Source of the DNA: Micrococcales bacterium
GTDB taxonomy: Bacteria; Actinomycetota; Actinomycetes; Actinomycetales; Microbacteriaceae
Assembly: GCA_947483795.1 (NCBI GenBank)
Contig: CANKLZ010000002.1
Coordinates: 1 to 63,157, forward strand
Reading direction: 5' to 3'
Length of the DNA stretch: 63,157 nucleotides
Positions 27,795-36,354 of this stretch are shown here, one piece after another; the stretch's first letter is position 1, and the number at the start of each line of letters is the position of its first letter. The notes beneath the pieces are model-generated. The model did no database searches. It was not told the DNA's origin and saw only the letters and a list, made by a program, of their open reading frames with translations. Position numbers and translations under genes: made by a program.

Positions 27795-27851
27795 AGGGTT
27801 AGCCCTTCAAAGGTTTTTGGGGATTGAACACTTCATTGCGCTCCACTTAAC

Positions 27852-27882
27852 TTTATAGGGCTTGGGGTGGCGTTCTTGCCAA
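27852..27882 (-). promoter_or_regulatory. Probable glnA1 promoter
   Basis: Minus-strand TTGGCA (27877-27882) and TATAAA (27852-27857) with a 19-base spacer, about 58 bases before the ATG. The GlnR-like box begins six bases upstream of the -35, the position expected for an activator. Confidence 0.4.
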
Positions 27883-27887
27883 TCAAT

Positions 27888-27905
27888 GTTTCGGGATTGT
27901 AAAAC
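27888..27905 (-). promoter_or_regulatory. Putative GlnR box upstream of glnA1
   Basis: Minus-strand GTTTTACAATCCCGAAAC matches the actinobacterial GlnR half-site pair gTnAC-n6-GaAAC. It is identical in 16 of 18 positions to the element upstream of amt (61527-61544). A second pair at 22-base spacing is not recognisable here. Confidence 0.6.
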
Positions 27906-27913
27906 TTATAAAC

Positions 27914-28627
27914 CTACTGAATTCGGCGGGAGGCCTTCATCTTGGTAGGGTCAATGCCTTTAGGGATAGGAAGTCCTGAGCGGCTGTCGATCGAGGCTAG
28001 ACGGTTCTGCACTGCAGTAATTTCAGCACGGTTCAGGGTGCGCTTTAGTTTAGCTACCTTCTTGTGAAGTTGCCCCAGAGGAACCCCGTCGCCGTTCTGA
28101 GCGCTAAAAAAAGTGTGAACTGTAACTCCAGATGCCAATCGCTGTACTTTCCGACGCTCTTCTTCCAGCATGGCTTTAGCGCTGGTAGATGATCCTTCGG
28201 CCATGAGAACTACTCCAGCTGGTCCAACAATGCGGAATACCATGTCCTTAGTTCTGGCGTTGACTGCGACCGGCTGGTTAGAGCCTTTCCAGCGCTTGCG
28301 CGTCAAAGTTCCTACCGTAATTGAGACTCGACCAGGTTCGTTCTCATATCGTTTGAAGATGGCTGAGTTAGCTCGTCTGGTCATAGTTAGCAAAAGGGTG
28401 AGGTAGCCGGTAACGATTCCCAACACGGCCCAAATGATGATTCCCAAAAATGTGAAACCAGATATGAAGGCACCAACAGTAAGAATCACTAGGAACATTA
28501 GTGAACCAAAGAGAATTCCAAGCGGAACAGCTTTAGGGTCAGCCTCTTTCAGGAACTTCAGCTGATCTCTGAACTGAGAGAACAGACCATTGCCCTTAGG
28601 TTTACGTACTTTTTCCTTTTTCGCCAT
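27914..28627 (-). CDS. DUF4191 membrane protein
   Basis: 237 residues with a basic N-terminus, two adjacent membrane helices (about 36-85), then a soluble, basic C-terminal domain. It fits DUF4191, an actinobacterial family constantly found between glnA1 and lipA (Rv2219 position), as here. ATG at 28627 with AAAAGG upstream. No biochemical role is known. Confidence 0.85.
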   Translation of the reverse strand: MAKKEKVRKPKGNGLFSQFRDQLKFLKEADPKAVPLGILFGSLMFLVILTVGAFISGFTFLGIIIWAVLGIVTGYLTLLLTMTRRANSAIFKRYENEPGRVSITVGTLTRKRWKGSNQPVAVNARTKDMVFRIVGPAGVVLMAEGSSTSAKAMLEEERRKVQRLASGVTVHTFFSAQNGDGVPLGQLHKKVAKLKRTLNRAEITAVQNRLASIDSRSGLPIPKGIDPTKMKASRRIQ

Positions 28628-28648
28628 TGTTATGCCTTTTCGTCGTCT

Positions 28649-29647
28649 CTATTTTACCGCTTGGCTAAAGCCATCTTTGGCAGCGGCTTCAGCTAGGTGC
28701 TGCAGGTGCTCAGGAATGGTGTCGCCACGTTTGATCATGCTTTGAGCCCAGAGCCTGCCGGCTCTGTAGCTACTTCTAACTAGTGGTCCACTCAGTACTC
28801 CAAGGTAGCCCATCGATTCAGCTATCTCTTTTAGTTCAACGAACTCTTGAGGCTTTACCCAACGTGATACTGGGTGGTGTCTTACTGTTGGACGAAGGTA
28901 CTGGGTAATGGTGATGATGTCAGTTCCAGCGTCGTATAGATCTTGCAGCGCCTGGATAACTTCAGGGATTTCTTCGCCCATACCTAGAATCAAGTTGCTC
29001 TTGGTAACCATGCCAGCATTTCTACCCTGGGTGAGAACATCTAGAGACCGGTCGTAGGTAAAAGCTGGTCGGATTTGTTTGAAAATCCGAGGAACGGTTT
29101 CAACATTGTGAGCAAATACCTCTGGCTTTGCATCAAAAATCTTTTGAAGTAGTTCTGGTTTGCCGGAGAAATCCGGGATAAGAATTTCAACTCCTGTACC
29201 AGGGGATTGCTTGTGTATCTGACGAATAGTTTCGGCATACAGCCATGAACCTTCATCTGGGAGATCGTCTCTCGCTACACCGGTAACAGTTGCATAGCGC
29301 AAGGCCATCTTCTTTACGGATTGGCCAACTCTTCTAGGTTCATCAGGATCAAGATTCGCTGGCTTTCCAGTGTCGATCTGGCAGAAGTCGCATCTTCTAG
29401 TGCATTGGGCACCACCGATAAGGAAAGTAGCTTCGCGATCTTCCCAGCATTCAAATATGTTTGGGCAGCCTGCTTCTTGGCACACAGTGTGTAGACCTTC
29501 GGTCTTTACTAACGAGTGAAGGGCTTGATACTCGGGTCCCATTTTGGCTTTGGTTTTGATCCATTCAGGTTTTCTCTCGATTGGCACTTCTGCGTTACGT
29601 GCCTCGACTCTGAGCATTCTCTTAGGTGCTACAGGTTCTTCACTCAT
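28649..29647 (-). CDS. lipA: Lipoyl synthase
   Basis: 332-residue radical SAM enzyme that inserts two sulfurs into octanoyl groups on lipoyl domains. Both iron-sulfur clusters are visible: the auxiliary cluster in [12 protein letters not shown] and the radical SAM triad CTRRCDFC. The C-terminal RSSYRAG motif (Ser ligand) is present. Start overlaps the lipB stop as ATGA. Substrate proteins should include the E2 encoded 1.4 kb away. Confidence 0.97.
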   Translation of the reverse strand: MSEEPVAPKRMLRVEARNAEVPIERKPEWIKTKAKMGPEYQALHSLVKTEGLHTVCQEAGCPNIFECWEDREATFLIGGAQCTRRCDFCQIDTGKPANLDPDEPRRVGQSVKKMALRYATVTGVARDDLPDEGSWLYAETIRQIHKQSPGTGVEILIPDFSGKPELLQKIFDAKPEVFAHNVETVPRIFKQIRPAFTYDRSLDVLTQGRNAGMVTKSNLILGMGEEIPEVIQALQDLYDAGTDIITITQYLRPTVRHHPVSRWVKPQEFVELKEIAESMGYLGVLSGPLVRSSYRAGRLWAQSMIKRGDTIPEHLQHLAEAAAKDGFSQAVK

Positions 29648-30279
29648 ATCAGCACCCTTTCAATCTCGTTGAGCCTTCTTTGGATAACCTCTGCGGCCAT
29701 GCTTGGTGTTACTTCACGCTGAAGCAACTTGCTTATCGTACTCGTAGCCGCATCCTTGATGCCGCAGGCAATGATTGTTTCGTAAGGATCCAGAGAGTTA
29801 TTGCAGTTTAGGGCGAAACCGTGCATCGTAACTTTCTCTGCTACCCGAATACCGATTGCAGCGATTTTTACATGAGTGTCACCTACTGGAGCCCACACCC
29901 CTGAGCGGCCCTCAACTCTCTCAGTGTGGAGACCTAGCTCTGCGATTGAATCAATCAGAACCTGCTCAAGCCATCTGACATAGCCAACAACATCAATCGG
30001 CTCAGGAAGTCTCATGATTGGGTAGCCAACAAGCTGACCGGGTCCATGCCATGTGATCTTTCCACCTCTATCAACATCGATAACAGGAGTTCCATCCACT
30101 GGTCGTTCTTCATCTTCAGTTCTTTTGCCAGCTGTATACACGCCATCATGTTCGAGAAGTAATACAGTGTTTGGTCTTAGGCCACTTGCTACTTCTGAGT
30201 GAACATCTCTTTGGATGTCCCAAGCCCTCTGATAGTCCACAAAATTGGGGGCTAAACCTAACACTTCAAACTCGGGCAT
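29644..30279 (-). CDS. lipB: Octanoyl-ACP:protein octanoyltransferase
   Basis: 211-residue transferase moving octanoyl from ACP to lipoyl domains, the step before LipA. Motifs: [18 protein letters not shown], the Lys in [10 protein letters not shown], and the nucleophile Cys in IIACGIKD. The ATG at 30279 has no ribosome site but lies six bases after TAGAAT, so the lipB-lipA mRNA is probably leaderless. Confidence 0.96.
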   Translation of the reverse strand: MPEFEVLGLAPNFVDYQRAWDIQRDVHSEVASGLRPNTVLLLEHDGVYTAGKRTEDEERPVDGTPVIDVDRGGKITWHGPGQLVGYPIMRLPEPIDVVGYVRWLEQVLIDSIAELGLHTERVEGRSGVWAPVGDTHVKIAAIGIRVAEKVTMHGFALNCNNSLDPYETIIACGIKDAATSTISKLLQREVTPSMAAEVIQRRLNEIERVLI

Positions 30280-30285
30280 GGTTCA

Positions 30286-30291
30286 ATTCTA
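30286..30291 (-). promoter_or_regulatory. -10 element of leaderless lipB
   Basis: Minus-strand TAGAAT exactly six bases before the lipB ATG, identical in sequence and spacing to the elements before dut and the PAC2 gene. Confidence 0.5.
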
Positions 30292-30382
30292 AATCCTCTC
30301 CACAGGACGAAGTGACCTAAAGAAGTCAACAGAGCCAAACAGCTTGAGCGACCAAAGAAACACGGCAACCCAGAATTGAAAG

Positions 30383-31060
30383 ATGTTTCGAGCCAGTAAG
30401 CCATCATTGAGGCACTTTGCTGTCCTAGAGCGAGAACTTCGAACTGTTGCAGGGTCAGTATGGGCGGTTCAGGACCGAAGAAATCCGTTACGGAAACAGT
30501 ATCTGTTTGTCCCTACGAAGGTAAGCTCATGGCCCATTTGGGTTGTTAGGTTGGAGTTCTTAGAGCCAACACCGACGAGACTCCGCAACGGAAAGGTTGC
30601 ACTGTTACTGAGTTCACCAGACGCCTCTTTGGTTCGCTCTACCTTCAGAAGTAGTACTAAGAATTCGAGAGTCAAGCTCAATGCATTGACAGGCTTCGAA
30701 TTGACGCAAAAAGCCAAGCGCAGAATGCCACGAGTTCTAATACCGATAATGGCTGTTGCATGTTCGTGCCTTTGGTTCATTCCAAGAGACAGTTCAGTTG
30801 CGACACAGACAGAAGTGCCAATAGTTTCCAGGCCAAAGGTTGACCTCTGTAGGACAACTGTTTATAAGGGATCTGAAATCGTCGGGGTAATCGCTCGCTA
30901 TGAATCGATTGAGTTAGCGGGGCAAGAGTTCAAAATTGCAGACATCAAACGTTTAGGCGGCTTAGTTCAAATCAAAGCAAAGCGCTTGTGTGACAAAAGA
31001 TATTTCAGATTTGATTCTTGGTCTGAGGGTAAGAAGCTTCGCGTGGAGCGAGTTTATTAG
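30383..31060 (+). CDS. Unrecognised single-pass membrane protein
   Basis: 225 residues that I cannot place in a family. Residues 1-115 are basic and probably cytoplasmic; a single membrane helix spans about 116-134 (VLIPIMAVACSCLWFIP); the C-terminal 90 residues should lie outside and hold two cysteines (156 and 203) that could form a disulfide. A GAAAG precedes the ATG. It lies in the slot between lipB and the E2 gene and its TAG stop overlaps the E2 stop by four bases (TTAG). Codon use looks like its neighbours, so it is probably a real gene. Confidence 0.65.
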   Translation: MFRASKPSLRHFAVLERELRTVAGSVWAVQDRRNPLRKQYLFVPTKVSSWPIWVVRLEFLEPTPTRLRNGKVALLLSSPDASLVRSTFRSSTKNSRVKLNALTGFELTQKAKRRMPRVLIPIMAVACSCLWFIPRDSSVATQTEVPIVSRPKVDLCRTTVYKGSEIVGVIARYESIELAGQEFKIADIKRLGGLVQIKAKRLCDKRYFRFDSWSEGKKLRVERVY

Positions 31061-32433
31061 AACCCAAAGTTAGCTTGGAAATCCGCTTCTTCCAAACGAG
31101 CCTTAACATCCACTAAGAATCTACTTGCGTCTGCACCGTCGATAATTCTGTGATCGTAGGAAAGAGCAAGGTAAACCATGCTGCGAATCGCAATACTGTC
31201 TTGACCATTTTCATCTGTGACCACAACTGGACGCTTAGCAACTACACCAGTGCCCAAGATTGCAGACTGAGGTAAGAATACGACTGGTGTATCAAAGAGT
31301 GCGCCTCTAGATCCTGTGTTGGTAAGAGTGAACGTTCCACCTGATAACTCGTCTGGCTTGAGTTTGTTCTCACGTGTTCTAGAAGCCATGTCAGCAATCT
31401 GCTGAGCAATATCTCCCAGGCTCAGTGATGCTGCATCTCTGATGACCGGGGTCAGAAGGCCACGTTCGGTATCAACAGCAAAGCTAATGTTCTCGGTAGC
31501 GTGATAAACGATGTTATCGCCATCAATAGCTGCGTTAATCTTTGGGTGAGCCCGCAGTGCCTCTGCAGCTGCCAAGAAGAAGAACGGCATGAAGTTAAGT
31601 TTCACGCCAGTCTTCGCAGTGAATTCTGCTTGGACCTTGGTACGTAACTGAGCAATCTTGGTTACATCCACTTCGACAAAAGTGGTTAACTGCGCACTTG
31701 AGACCATAGAGGCTACGGCGCGCTCTCCAAGTACCTTGCGAAGGCGTGACATCGGCTCAACAGTGCCACGAAGTGCTGACGTTGCTGGAACATGTGCAGC
31801 GACAGGTGTTGAGATCTGAGTTGAAGCACCACTTGCAGCGACAACAACATCTTCTCTACGAATACGTCCACCGACACCAGTGCCTGAAACAGTGGCAAGG
31901 TTAACACCAGATTCAGCAGCAAGTTTTCTAACCAAAGGCGTTACGTAACTAGCGTCTGAATTTGATTCCACCTGAGCCTGAGGAGCAGGTACTGAAACTT
32001 GAGGAGTGAATACTGGAAGTGCTGCTGGGGGAGCAACTGGAGTTGTTACCTGTGGAGTAAACACTGGAAGTGTTGGTGGAGTAACTACTGGTGCTGCTAC
32101 TACTGGTGCTGCCACTGGTGCAATTGGTTCCGCAACTACAGGGGCTACAGGAGCTTGAGCAACTGGTGCACTTGCTACGGGAGCAGAGCTATCGGCTACG
32201 CCGTCTCCGACTATTGCAAGAACTGCACCCACAAGAGCAACTTCATCTTCCTGCACGAGGATCTGCTGAAGCACACCTGCAACAGGGCTAGGAATCTCTG
32301 TATCGACCTTATCTGTTGATACTTCAACTAGTGGCTCGTCGATGGCAACTGTGTCGCCGATCTTCTTGAGCCAGCGTGTGACAGTTCCTTCGGTGACTGA
32401 TTCACCTAGTGCTGGAAGTTTTACTTCACTCAT
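31057..32433 (-). CDS. sucB: Dihydrolipoamide acyltransferase, E2 of pyruvate/2-oxoglutarate dehydrogenase
   Basis: 458 residues: one lipoyl domain (1-80, Lys in STDKVDTEIPS), an Ala/Pro/Val-rich linker with two copies of LPVFTPQV, a peripheral subunit-binding domain (about 163-200, VTPLVRKLAAESGV), and the catalytic domain ending in SYDHRIIDGADAS. Many actinobacterial E2 proteins carry two or three lipoyl domains; this has one. The ATG follows AAGGAG, 28 bases after lpdA. It most likely serves AceE, as DlaT does in mycobacteria; a succinyl specificity is not excluded. Confidence 0.93.
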   Translation of the reverse strand: MSEVKLPALGESVTEGTVTRWLKKIGDTVAIDEPLVEVSTDKVDTEIPSPVAGVLQQILVQEDEVALVGAVLAIVGDGVADSSAPVASAPVAQAPVAPVVAEPIAPVAAPVVAAPVVTPPTLPVFTPQVTTPVAPPAALPVFTPQVSVPAPQAQVESNSDASYVTPLVRKLAAESGVNLATVSGTGVGGRIRREDVVVAASGASTQISTPVAAHVPATSALRGTVEPMSRLRKVLGERAVASMVSSAQLTTFVEVDVTKIAQLRTKVQAEFTAKTGVKLNFMPFFFLAAAEALRAHPKINAAIDGDNIVYHATENISFAVDTERGLLTPVIRDAASLSLGDIAQQIADMASRTRENKLKPDELSGGTFTLTNTGSRGALFDTPVVFLPQSAILGTGVVAKRPVVVTDENGQDSIAIRSMVYLALSYDHRIIDGADASRFLVDVKARLEEADFQANFGF

Positions 32434-32461
32434 TATTTACTCCTTGTAAGCAATCTCTAGT

Positions 32462-33838
32462 TTAGGCGTGTGCGTGCAGTGGCTTGCCAGCCAAGGCCAT
32501 GTGTGCTTCGCCAATGGCTTCGTTCATTGTTGGGTGTGCGTGAACAAGTGAAGCAACCTCTTCAGGGAATGCTTCCCAGTTCACGATGAGTTGAGCTTCA
32601 CCAATCTGCTCACCAACTCGAGTTCCGATCATATGGATACCAACGATGGGTCCGTTGTTGCGACGAATTAGCTTGACGAAACCAGCAGTACCAAGGATCT
32701 GGCTCTTACCGTTCCCACCAAGGTTGTATTCGTAAACAGAAATGTTGTCCTGTCCATAAATCTCAGCCGCCTTTGCCTCTGTCACACCGACAGATGCAAT
32801 CTCAGGCTCAGAGTAAGTGACCTTCGGAATGCCTAGTTCGTCAATTGGAGCTGGTCTTAGACCGGCAATCTCCTCAGCAATGAAGATTCCTTGCTGGAAA
32901 CCACGGTGAGCTAGTTGTAGCCCTGGAACAATGTCTCCGGCTGCATAAACTCCTGGAACCGATGTTTCAAGTCTTTCGTTGGTTAGCACATAGCCGCGGT
33001 CCATCTTGATGCCGTTTTCCTCATAGCCAAAGCCTGCGGTGTTCGGTCCACGACCTACTGCAACCAACATAAGTTCGCCGTCAAAGGTTTCACCGTTTTC
33101 AAGAGTTGCAACTACACCCGTAGCACTCTGTTGAACACCTTGGAATCGAACACCAGTTTTGAAGTTGATGCCACGCTTACGGAAAGCTCGTTCCATAGCT
33201 TTGCTCACGGAGGCGTCCTCGTTTGGAACTAGAGTTGGAAGACCTTCGATGATGGTTACATCAGTACCGAATGAACGCCAGATAGATGCGAACTCAACAC
33301 CAATAACTCCACCACCTAGAACGATCACTTTGCTAGGAACGAAGTCAAGTTGAAGGGCGTGTTCAGATGTGATGACCCGTCCACCAATTTCTAACCCAGG
33401 CAGTGTCTTGCTGTATGAACCGGTCGCTAGAAAGATGTTCTTACCCGTGTAAAGCTCTCCGTTAACTGAAATGGTTTTAGGAGCAACAAGTGATCCTTCA
33501 CCTGATACAACAGTGATCTCTTTTGCTGCAACTAGACCGGTAAGACCTTTGAATAGGCGGTCCACGATGCCATCGCGATACTTATTTACCTGAGGCATGT
33601 CGATACCTTGGAAGGTGGCCTGAACTCCAACTGCTCCAGCATCCCGAGTCACGTCCGCAACTTCTGCTGAGTGAAGGAGTGCTTTAGTTGGAATACAACC
33701 GCGGTGCAAGCAGGTTCCACCAAGCTTGTCTCGCTCTATCAGTGCAACAGACAGACCTAGCTGTGAACTGCGCAGGGCGGCGGCATAGCCACCACTTCCG
33801 CCACCAAGGATTACGACGTCAAAATTGTACTCGGCCAA
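32462..33838 (-). CDS. lpdA: Dihydrolipoyl dehydrogenase (E3)
   Basis: 458-residue flavoprotein that reoxidises dihydrolipoamide with NAD+. FAD motif LGGGSGGYAAA, redox disulfide Cys43-Cys48 in GGTCLHRGCIPTK, NAD motif LGGGVIGVEFAS, and the C-terminal active-site HAHPTMNEAIGEAH. The start is TTG at 33838, preceded by GAGGAG. Upstream of the E2 gene on the same strand, forming an E3-E2 operon. Confidence 0.96.
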   Translation of the reverse strand: MAEYNFDVVILGGGSGGYAAALRSSQLGLSVALIERDKLGGTCLHRGCIPTKALLHSAEVADVTRDAGAVGVQATFQGIDMPQVNKYRDGIVDRLFKGLTGLVAAKEITVVSGEGSLVAPKTISVNGELYTGKNIFLATGSYSKTLPGLEIGGRVITSEHALQLDFVPSKVIVLGGGVIGVEFASIWRSFGTDVTIIEGLPTLVPNEDASVSKAMERAFRKRGINFKTGVRFQGVQQSATGVVATLENGETFDGELMLVAVGRGPNTAGFGYEENGIKMDRGYVLTNERLETSVPGVYAAGDIVPGLQLAHRGFQQGIFIAEEIAGLRPAPIDELGIPKVTYSEPEIASVGVTEAKAAEIYGQDNISVYEYNLGGNGKSQILGTAGFVKLIRRNNGPIVGIHMIGTRVGEQIGEAQLIVNWEAFPEEVASLVHAHPTMNEAIGEAHMALAGKPLHAHA

Positions 33839-33896
33839 TTTAGCTCCTCAAAGCATGTTGTTTGGATAAGGTTTCGTTATAAAGATTACTAGAAGA

Positions 33897-35405
33897 CTAT
33901 TTCTTCTGTGTCGCTACCATTTGTTCAGCAACAGTCACAAGGGTTCGAACCATTGAACCTGTCGCACCCTTGACTGTATAACCATAGGGCGCTAGGTCAT
34001 TGTTGGCTGCGGTGGCGAAGTCTAAGTGAGCCCAGTTGAGTCGATCTTTACCTTTAGTGGAAGCTAATCCAACGAATTCCCTTAGGAACAGACCCCCAAC
34101 TAGCATGCTGCCAGCAGGATTACCCAAGCGAGAGTTCACAAAGTCGGCAACATCAGATTTAAGTAGGTCAAATAGCTCTTCGGCTAGTGGCATGTGCCAA
34201 ACCAGTTCTCCTGCTGCGCTTGCCGCCTTCTCAACTGCAGCAACTGCTTTGTCCTCACCCATTAGACCTGTGTATCGGTTTCCTAACGCGACTCTTGCCC
34301 CTCCGGTAAGAGTTGCTATGTCGATCATTAGATCTGGCTTCAGTTCGGAAGCCAAGATCAAGCCATCAGCCATGACTAATCGTCCTTCAGCGTCGGTATT
34401 GATAACTTCAACAGTCTTGCCGTTTCGGAAAGTTATAACATCGGTAGGTCGAGTGGCGGATCCAGATGGCATGTTCTCAGCGATACACATGAACGCTGTT
34501 ACTTTGATTTGAAGACCTAGTCGCGCAATTGCCAATGTAGCTTGCGCAATGGTCGCAGCTCCCGCCATGTCGTACTTCATACCAAGAATTCCAAGTGGTG
34601 GCTTGAGCGAGATACCACCGGTATCAAAAGTGATTCCTTTGCCAACTAGAGCTAGGTGAGACTTAGCCTTTGCAGGTGCGTATGTGATTTTTACCATTCT
34701 TGGACCGCGAACTGAACCTTGGCCTACAGAAAGAATTCCGATGCATTTTTCTTTGGCTAATTTCTTCTCGTCCCAGATCTCAACTGTTACCCCTGGAATT
34801 TTTGACTGAGACTCTACAATCTCGGCAAGTTTTGCAGGATACAAATCATTACCTGGAGTGTTTACCAGGTCTCTTGTTGCGTTAAGTGCATCTGAAAGAA
34901 TTTTTAGTCGATCGAGATCGATCTTAGATACAGACTTGCTCGAGACCAGGTGAACTGTCTTGAGAGTTGCAGGTTGGCTGCCGCTTGATTTGTACTTAGT
35001 AAATTCGTATTGAACTATTGCAATACCTTCTAGTAAAGCGAGTGCTATTTCAGATGTTGAGATTGGAATGTCAACAGTGATGGTCTTGGCATCTTTGAAT
35101 TCACGTCCAATAGCGCCCCCAATTTCACGAGCCTTAGCGTGATTGCTGATGCCTTCGCCAATTCCAACAAGGCCAACCACACTACTTCCAACACTCAACC
35201 TTGAGGTGGCTTCAGAAGCGCCTGATACAGCCAATGCCTTTAGATTAAGGGTCTTCAAGCCAGCTAACTTTGCAGCTGTCCCTTGTAGCTTGGGTTCTTT
35301 ACCGTCTAGACCAACGGCGTAAACAGAGATTGAATCGGTTGTTGTTATAGGAGCTACATTGCTCACTTTGTAAGAGATGGAGGTCATAGAGTCCATGTTA
35401 GCCAC
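33897..35405 (-). CDS. pepA: Leucyl aminopeptidase (M17)
   Basis: 502-residue dizinc exopeptidase of the hexameric M17 family. The signature NTDAEGRLVMADGL is present, with the metal-binding KGITFDTGGISLK upstream. The GTG at 35405 is chosen because a TATTCT element ends eight bases before it; ATG codons at 35396 and 35387 are alternatives. It is divergent from the PAC2 gene with 19 bases between starts. Confidence 0.93.
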   Translation of the reverse strand: MANMDSMTSISYKVSNVAPITTTDSISVYAVGLDGKEPKLQGTAAKLAGLKTLNLKALAVSGASEATSRLSVGSSVVGLVGIGEGISNHAKAREIGGAIGREFKDAKTITVDIPISTSEIALALLEGIAIVQYEFTKYKSSGSQPATLKTVHLVSSKSVSKIDLDRLKILSDALNATRDLVNTPGNDLYPAKLAEIVESQSKIPGVTVEIWDEKKLAKEKCIGILSVGQGSVRGPRMVKITYAPAKAKSHLALVGKGITFDTGGISLKPPLGILGMKYDMAGAATIAQATLAIARLGLQIKVTAFMCIAENMPSGSATRPTDVITFRNGKTVEVINTDAEGRLVMADGLILASELKPDLMIDIATLTGGARVALGNRYTGLMGEDKAVAAVEKAASAAGELVWHMPLAEELFDLLKSDVADFVNSRLGNPAGSMLVGGLFLREFVGLASTKGKDRLNWAHLDFATAANNDLAPYGYTVKGATGSMVRTLVTVAEQMVATQKK

Positions 35406-35424
35406 GCCAAAGTAGAATAGTCAC
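35406..35424. promoter_or_regulatory. Shared bidirectional promoter core of pepA and PAC2 gene
   Basis: The 19-base gap contains TAGAATA (35413-35419). Read on the plus strand TAGAAT ends six bases before the PAC2 ATG; read on the minus strand TATTCT ends eight bases before the pepA GTG. Both transcripts would be leaderless or nearly so. Confidence 0.5.
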
Positions 35425-36354
35425 ATGGCACAGCCAAATTCGCTTTTCACCTTCGTAAACTCGGAGATTCTCGTCCCTGAAGGATTGCACCTGTTTGCCT
35501 CAATCTCAGGCTTTACAGATGCAGGTTCTTCACTGCAACAAATCTCTGGGCACATTCTGGGCAATCTTGAATTTGAAACTGTTGCGGTATTTAACAATGA
35601 TGAGTTGTTAGATTACAGATCTAGAAGGCCGGTGATGTTCTTCGAGCAAGATCACATCGAGGACTACCAGCCAGCTACGCTAACTCTTCAGCTAGTTAGA
35701 GACGAGGTCGGAACGCAATTCCTCTTCTTGAACGGGTATGAGCCTGACTTCAAGTGGGAAGCATTTGCCTCAGCAATCGAGCAGCTTTTCGCAGTCCTTG
35801 CAATAGAGGACATGACCTGGTTACATGCCATTCCTTTTCCAATCCCGCATACCAAACCCGTCGGTGTCACGGTTTCAGGCAACCAGAAGGAAGTTATAGC
35901 GGAATACTCGGAATGGAAGCCTCGGACTCAGGTGCCTGGAAATATCATGCATCTACTTGAATACCGACTGACTCAAATCAACATACCTAGCACAGGCTTT
36001 GTTTTGCTGGTTCCGCATTACCTCTCAGACTCCGAGTATCCTCAGGCAGCTGTGGCTGGTTTAGAACTGATAAGCAGCCATCTTGGGTTGGTGTTCCCAA
36101 CTGACGATCTCAGGGAAGAAGGTGACGCTTTCCTAAGAAGGCTCACTACACAAATGGCAGAAAATCAGGATCTAGCCAGAATGGTTCACAACCTCGAGTC
36201 AAGTTTTCAAAACGAGAGAGCAGCCAATGGGCTTGGTTCCGTCAAACCTCGTGAAAGAGCTATACCTGATGCGGATGAGATTGCTGCAGAACTTGAGGAT
36301 TACTTAGCTAGCCACCAAAAAAATAAGATTGATAACGAAGAGGACCAAGACTGA
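35425..36354 (+). CDS. PAC2 family protein
   Basis: 309-residue actinobacterial member of the PAC2 (proteasome assembly chaperone 2-like) family, with the pattern LHLFASISGFTDAGSS near the N-terminus and PHYLSDSEYPQAAVAGLELIS in the middle. The C-terminal 70 residues look helical and acidic. Actinobacterial PAC2 proteins occur also where no proteasome is present, and their role is unclear. The ATG is six bases after TAGAAT. The stop overlaps the following CTG start (CTGA). Confidence 0.85.
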   Translation: MAQPNSLFTFVNSEILVPEGLHLFASISGFTDAGSSLQQISGHILGNLEFETVAVFNNDELLDYRSRRPVMFFEQDHIEDYQPATLTLQLVRDEVGTQFLFLNGYEPDFKWEAFASAIEQLFAVLAIEDMTWLHAIPFPIPHTKPVGVTVSGNQKEVIAEYSEWKPRTQVPGNIMHLLEYRLTQINIPSTGFVLLVPHYLSDSEYPQAAVAGLELISSHLGLVFPTDDLREEGDAFLRRLTTQMAENQDLARMVHNLESSFQNERAANGLGSVKPRERAIPDADEIAAELEDYLASHQKNKIDNEEDQD

